From a virus, in IMG/VR virus record IMGVR_UViG_3300049024_000030, positions 1 to 59,508 of that record: 59,508 nt of DNA; one strand, given 5' to 3'. Position numbers and translations under genes: made by a program. Positions 56,581 to 59,508 of this stretch are shown here, piece by piece; position 1 is the first letter of the stretch; every line of letters begins with the position of its first letter. Below the pieces are notes generated by a model, which saw only the letters and a program-made list of their open reading frames with translations, was not told where the DNA came from and searched no databases.

Positions 56581-56588
56581 GGAGACGT

Positions 56589-57179
56589 ATGCAGCAACTA
56601 TTTGTGACTTTAGGCCCAATTCTAGCCGTGGCGATTCCCGCGGCTCTTATAGCGCGATACATCGTCCGCGACCGGCGCGAGATGCGCGAACTCGAACAGC
56701 AGGCGCGCTGCGGTCCCGGCTGCATCTGCGGCGGGGAAAACGTGAGAGCGTATCAACACGCCGTGGCGAATCAACAGGCGGCATATATCCAGGCGCCGCC
56801 GCAGATGATTTACGTCCAGGCACCCGCGCCTGTGTATCTATCGGCGCCGCAACCGCAGGTGGTTTACCTGCCGTCGCCGCGATACATGCAAGATCAAGCG
56901 CAAATTCCAGTGCAAGCGCAACCGCGCTACCTACCGGCGGCGCGCCGCGTCCAACCGCCACAATATCAACCGCGCGAACACTACGCGCCGCCGCCGCAAC
57001 CGATGACTTATTACCCCGGCCCCGAGCCGGATTATCCGGAGTATCAGCAGCATTACCTGCCGCCGGCGCGGATTGTCGGTCAATTGCCGCCGGCGAGCGC
57101 GAGCGATATTGAAGAGGCAAGAAGAATGTTCGAGATAGAGAAAGAAGAGATGAAGCAGGGAAGGCAGGTAAGACGATGA
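56589..57179 (+). CDS. Membrane-anchored Pro/Gln/Tyr-rich protein (196 aa)
   Basis: N-terminal membrane helix (VTLGPILAVAIPAALIA), a CGPGCICGG cysteine cluster, then a long disordered region rich in Pro, Gln, Tyr with repeating AP/YLP pieces, and a short terminal helix. ATG 56589 after AAGGAGACGT. Unusual low-complexity phage membrane protein. Confidence 0.74.
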   Translation: MQQLFVTLGPILAVAIPAALIARYIVRDRREMRELEQQARCGPGCICGGENVRAYQHAVANQQAAYIQAPPQMIYVQAPAPVYLSAPQPQVVYLPSPRYMQDQAQIPVQAQPRYLPAARRVQPPQYQPREHYAPPPQPMTYYPGPEPDYPEYQQHYLPPARIVGQLPPASASDIEEARRMFEIEKEEMKQGRQVRR

Positions 57180-57511
57180 ATGGCGAAATAAGCGTAATCA
57201 TTAAACTTTGGGTGTTTCACAGCGAAGGCGAAAAGGTGTTTTGGGCCGCCGAAAACTGGCAAGGTTCAATGGCCGATGAATGCGAATACGACCCGCTGCT
57301 GCTGCAACGCGAGGACGACATATCGCCGGACGCTCACCAGTTATTCAAGCTCGAAGAAGTTTGTTTAGTTGCCGACAGCAAAACCGCCGTGTTCGAGCGC
57401 GTGCCAGTCCCGCGTGAAGGCTGGTTTTACAAGGCGCTGCCGAAGTGGGGTTTCAAGAAAATGAAAGAGGCGGCGTTTTTAAAGAAGCCGCTGGAAAGAG
57501 AGGGGAAATGA
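57176..57511 (+). CDS. Hypothetical protein (111 aa)
   Basis: Mixed alpha/beta (IIKLWVFHSEGEKVFWAAENW). Coupled by ATGA. Function unknown. Confidence 0.72.
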   Translation: MNGEISVIIKLWVFHSEGEKVFWAAENWQGSMADECEYDPLLLQREDDISPDAHQLFKLEEVCLVADSKTAVFERVPVPREGWFYKALPKWGFKKMKEAAFLKKPLEREGK

Positions 57512-57699
57512 AAACGGATACATATTGCTGTATCTGGTGTCACAAAGCGCTGACGAAAGAAGAAACCTATGTCAACGAGCGAACCGGCTCAATCGTGTGC
57601 GATCAGCACAGAGGATTGGGAATCGTGTTGAACCAATGGAATAAACCCTGCAAACGGCGCCATTCTGTTGAGATAGCGCAAGAAAGTGAGAAGAAATGA
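57508..57699 (+). CDS. Small zinc-finger-like protein (63 aa)
   Basis: CCIWCHKAL and IVCDQHRGL give a Cys/His metal-site pattern. ATGA overlaps at both ends. Function unknown. Confidence 0.7.
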   Translation: MKTDTYCCIWCHKALTKEETYVNERTGSIVCDQHRGLGIVLNQWNKPCKRRHSVEIAQESEKK

Positions 57700-58433
57700 A
57701 CGACACTCACAAAACGCCAGCCGACGAACTGCAAGCAGCGACCAATCCGACGCCGTGCAAAGCATGGTCTGAGCTGATCCGCTGTCCAGAATGCTCGACC
57801 GATCAATGGGCATTGGTGGAACACGAACATAACGCGCCATTCGCTTCCTATGTCCACGATTGTCAGCACTGCGGCCATGTGATTCTGGCGTCGGAATGGA
57901 ACAATGTGGGAGGAAGTGAGAAGGCCACCGCCCAACCCTGCGCCCATATCCGCACGTCCGGCGAAGGGACAAGCTACTGCGATCTGGCGGAAACCGCAGT
58001 GAAGACACTGGAGGCGAGGTTGGCGCGAGCGCATAACGCCATGCGGGTGGCTGAAGACCAGGCGCTGACTGTCGCCGCCGAACTCGACGAGGCCATAGCT
58101 CGCGCCGAATCCGCCGAAGCCCGGATTGCCGAACTGGAAGCGCAGTTAGGCGCCGAGAAGGAACGCGCATGGGCCTTTGAGCAAATGGCGAGCGAAACCA
58201 GTCTCGATAAAATCAAGAAATGGTTTTACGAGATTCACAGGACAAATGAGAACTTTAGTCAGGCGGTAATCTCTTGCCAGTTTAGAGCCGCCGAGGCCGA
58301 AGCCGAAGCGGCCAGATTGCGCGCGGCGCTGACAACTATCGCAGAATGGCCGTTCGACATTCGTGGAGACTGTGTAGCCGACGCGCGCAAACTCGCACGC
58401 GCTGCGCTCGCGCCGGGAAAGGAGCCGGAATGA
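57696..58433 (+). CDS. Zinc-ribbon plus coiled-coil protein (245 aa)
   Basis: CPEC and CQHCG near residues 30-60 form a zinc ribbon; residues about 95-160 and 190-215 are coiled coil; the end resembles a four-residue-repeat helix. Function unknown. Confidence 0.75.
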   Translation: MNDTHKTPADELQAATNPTPCKAWSELIRCPECSTDQWALVEHEHNAPFASYVHDCQHCGHVILASEWNNVGGSEKATAQPCAHIRTSGEGTSYCDLAETAVKTLEARLARAHNAMRVAEDQALTVAAELDEAIARAESAEARIAELEAQLGAEKERAWAFEQMASETSLDKIKKWFYEIHRTNENFSQAVISCQFRAAEAEAEAARLRAALTTIAEWPFDIRGDCVADARKLARAALAPGKEPE

Positions 58434-58669
58434 CAGAACCAGAACTGTACACGCGCATCAGAGAACTAGAAGAAGAAAACGCCAAACTGCGCACGGCGCT
58501 GGAAGAGTACGCCAAAGAAGAGAATTGGTTCGAGTGCGACGATGACAACACCGGAGACCCGAAGACTAAATTCTTGCTCTACAGCACGGACAAGAAGGAA
58601 TTTCTGGCAGGCTGTGAAATCGCACAGGCGGCGCTGACACCGCGCCAGCCGGAGGAGGGTAAAGAATGA
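58430..58669 (+). CDS. Hypothetical coiled-coil protein (79 aa)
   Basis: Coiled coil (IRELEEENAKLRTALEEY) then an acidic middle and two Cys. ATGA overlaps with both neighbours. Confidence 0.7.
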   Translation: MTEPELYTRIRELEEENAKLRTALEEYAKEENWFECDDDNTGDPKTKFLLYSTDKKEFLAGCEIAQAALTPRQPEEGKE

Positions 58670-58902
58670 ACAAGCAAATGGAAGAGCATTACAAATTAAC
58701 CTGCGACGTTGCGAGTCGGGCCATTATGTTCTGCGCCTGCAAAGCGGCGCTGAGCGAGGCATATAGAGTTGGCCATGCGGTGACGGGGCCGCACTGCGAG
58801 GAGTTACGCGGCCATATGCACGACGCCGAAAAGCGACTAGACAAGGCAGTGGAAGAACTAGAATCGTGGTTAAAAGAGCAGGGGGCGGGCAATGACGTTT
58901 GA
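58666..58902 (+). CDS. Hypothetical protein (78 aa)
   Basis: Helical, Cys/His-bearing (YKLTCDVASRAIMFCACKAA). Could be a small metal-binding factor. Ends overlapping the next start. Confidence 0.7.
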   Translation: MNKQMEEHYKLTCDVASRAIMFCACKAALSEAYRVGHAVTGPHCEELRGHMHDAEKRLDKAVEELESWLKEQGAGNDV

Positions 58903-59371
58903 CGAATTTTGCGAGCGCCGAGGGGGGAGAGAGGGGAATATGACTGACGCTGAGTTTCAACGAGGGAAAGAATTGTGGAGGCGGTTTCGTCAGAAGTATC
59001 TCGAACTGAAAGAAATCGCCTTTGAAATCCAAGGTAAACAAGGCCGCGTTCGACGCGGCAGGAGGAAGAAAAAGACTATGCCGATTTATGAAGCAGCAAG
59101 CAGTTTGATTTTACATTTCGGCCACGGTGACATCGCGGTGTGCAACGGGCGAAATGTCGAGAAGGATTACGAGGATGAGATTGTCTTCGTCCGCCAGGAA
59201 CCGCACGAGATAGGCGCGAGCGGGGACGAGTTGATAGGCAAGGCAACCGAGGCAATTGATTGCCCGGTTCGATTTATCTTCGACAAGGTGGAATCGCTCG
59301 ACGTGGTAATGGATGAGTTAGGAAAATTACGCAAAAAGATGGTGGCGAGAAATAATCAAATGCCTTCATAA
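58892..59371 (+). CDS. Hypothetical protein(s); possible two genes in one frame (159 aa)
   Basis: The first 50 residues and the last 97 look like separate proteins. Between them a GCCGCG/CGCGGC hairpin (59043-59059), a strong AGGAGGAAG and ATG 59078 are read in frame as GRVRRGRRKKKT. The downstream unit begins MPIYEAASSLILHFGHGDIA. Translation may start at 58892 and again at 59078. Confidence 0.6.
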   Translation: MTFDEFCERRGGREGNMTDAEFQRGKELWRRFRQKYLELKEIAFEIQGKQGRVRRGRRKKKTMPIYEAASSLILHFGHGDIAVCNGRNVEKDYEDEIVFVRQEPHEIGASGDELIGKATEAIDCPVRFIFDKVESLDVVMDELGKLRKKMVARNNQMPS

Positions 59372-59381
59372 CGCCCACCTT

Positions 59382-59508
59382 TGCGCGCGGAAGGGGGAAG
59401 AAAGGGGAATATGAGCGAAGAGATAAAAGCACCAACTCTAGATTTAACGCTACTGGACCAGGCCGAACGATTACAAACCGGAGCGAATGTCCATCGTATT
59501 GGAGAGGC
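59382..59508. repeat. Terminal direct repeat, right copy
   Basis: Identical to bases 1-127; contains the start of the 30..269 gene. See the left copy. Confidence 0.93.

Noticed and set aside
1-59508. 127-bp repeat as natural direct terminal repeats of a linear phage
   Set aside because: The exact length 127 equals a standard maximum assembly k-mer and the repeat cuts through a gene start, so a circular assembly is simpler.

Overview
The window is a complete circular genome of a temperate, tailed (siphovirus-type) bacteriophage, not a bacterial chromosome segment. The first 127 bases are repeated exactly as the last 127 bases. The unique circle is therefore about 59,381 bp, and the gene at 30..269 continues the plus-strand cluster that runs off the right end. 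Identity rests on P22-type major coat, DUF4055-type portal, both terminase subunits, tape measure, tail tube, head-tail connectors, DnaB helicase, RecT/Bet-family recombinase, SSB, two tyrosine integrases and phage repressors. A signal-peptide beta-barrel protein at 35467..36147 and spanin-like genes point to a Gram-negative host. A 44-bp match to the 3' half of a tRNA-Thr(CGU) next to the 51.6 kb integrase points to integration in that host tRNA. The host phylum cannot be fixed from sequence alone. One tail module resembles, from memory, domains common in Acidobacteriota, which is only a hint.

Layout. (A) Plus strand, 53.2 kb through the circle join to 4.2 kb: a DNA methyltransferase followed by many small, tightly coupled accessory genes (membrane proteins, zinc-ribbon proteins, coiled coils), then a XerC/D-like integrase and small hypotheticals. 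(B) Minus strand, 32.5 to 4.3 kb: the late operon, read right to left. Order is holin and lysis-type genes, a PAS-domain protein, tail-fibre/lectin-like proteins, minor head protein, ParB-methyltransferase, terminases, portal, scaffold, coat, connectors, tail tube, tail assembly chaperones with a clear -1 frameshift site, tape measure and tail tip. (C) Minus strand, 43.7 to 32.6 kb: replication and middle genes (ParB-methyltransferase, DnaD-like initiator, DnaB, RusA-like resolvase, small genes, an outer-membrane protein and four genes separated by a repeated structured intergenic element). (D) Minus strand, 49.6 to 44.1 kb: recombination operon (Bet, SSB, HTH regulators, a tRNA-like element), driven by a near-consensus TTGACA-N17-TACACT promoter. 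(E) Immunity regions at 43.7 kb (leaderless HTH repressor, divergent promoters, operators) and 49.7-50.5 kb (Cro-like and CI-like pair). (F) Integration module at 51.1-52.9 kb: a structured RNA present in two copies, a small membrane protein, integrase, terminator and attP.

In use, the CI/Cro circuits would set lysogeny against lytic growth. The recombination and replication operons would then copy DNA, three methyltransferases could protect it from restriction, and a terminator at 32.5 kb separates this from the late lysis/structural operon. The least explained parts are the duplicated two-hairpin RNA at 51.2/51.5 kb, the array of GTGAATATTCAC palindromes at 55.5-56.1 kb, the four CGTTGCGTTGA intergenic elements at 33.6-35.1 kb, the intragenic perfect palindromes, the PAS protein in the lysis cassette, and a 182-nt tRNA-like element.
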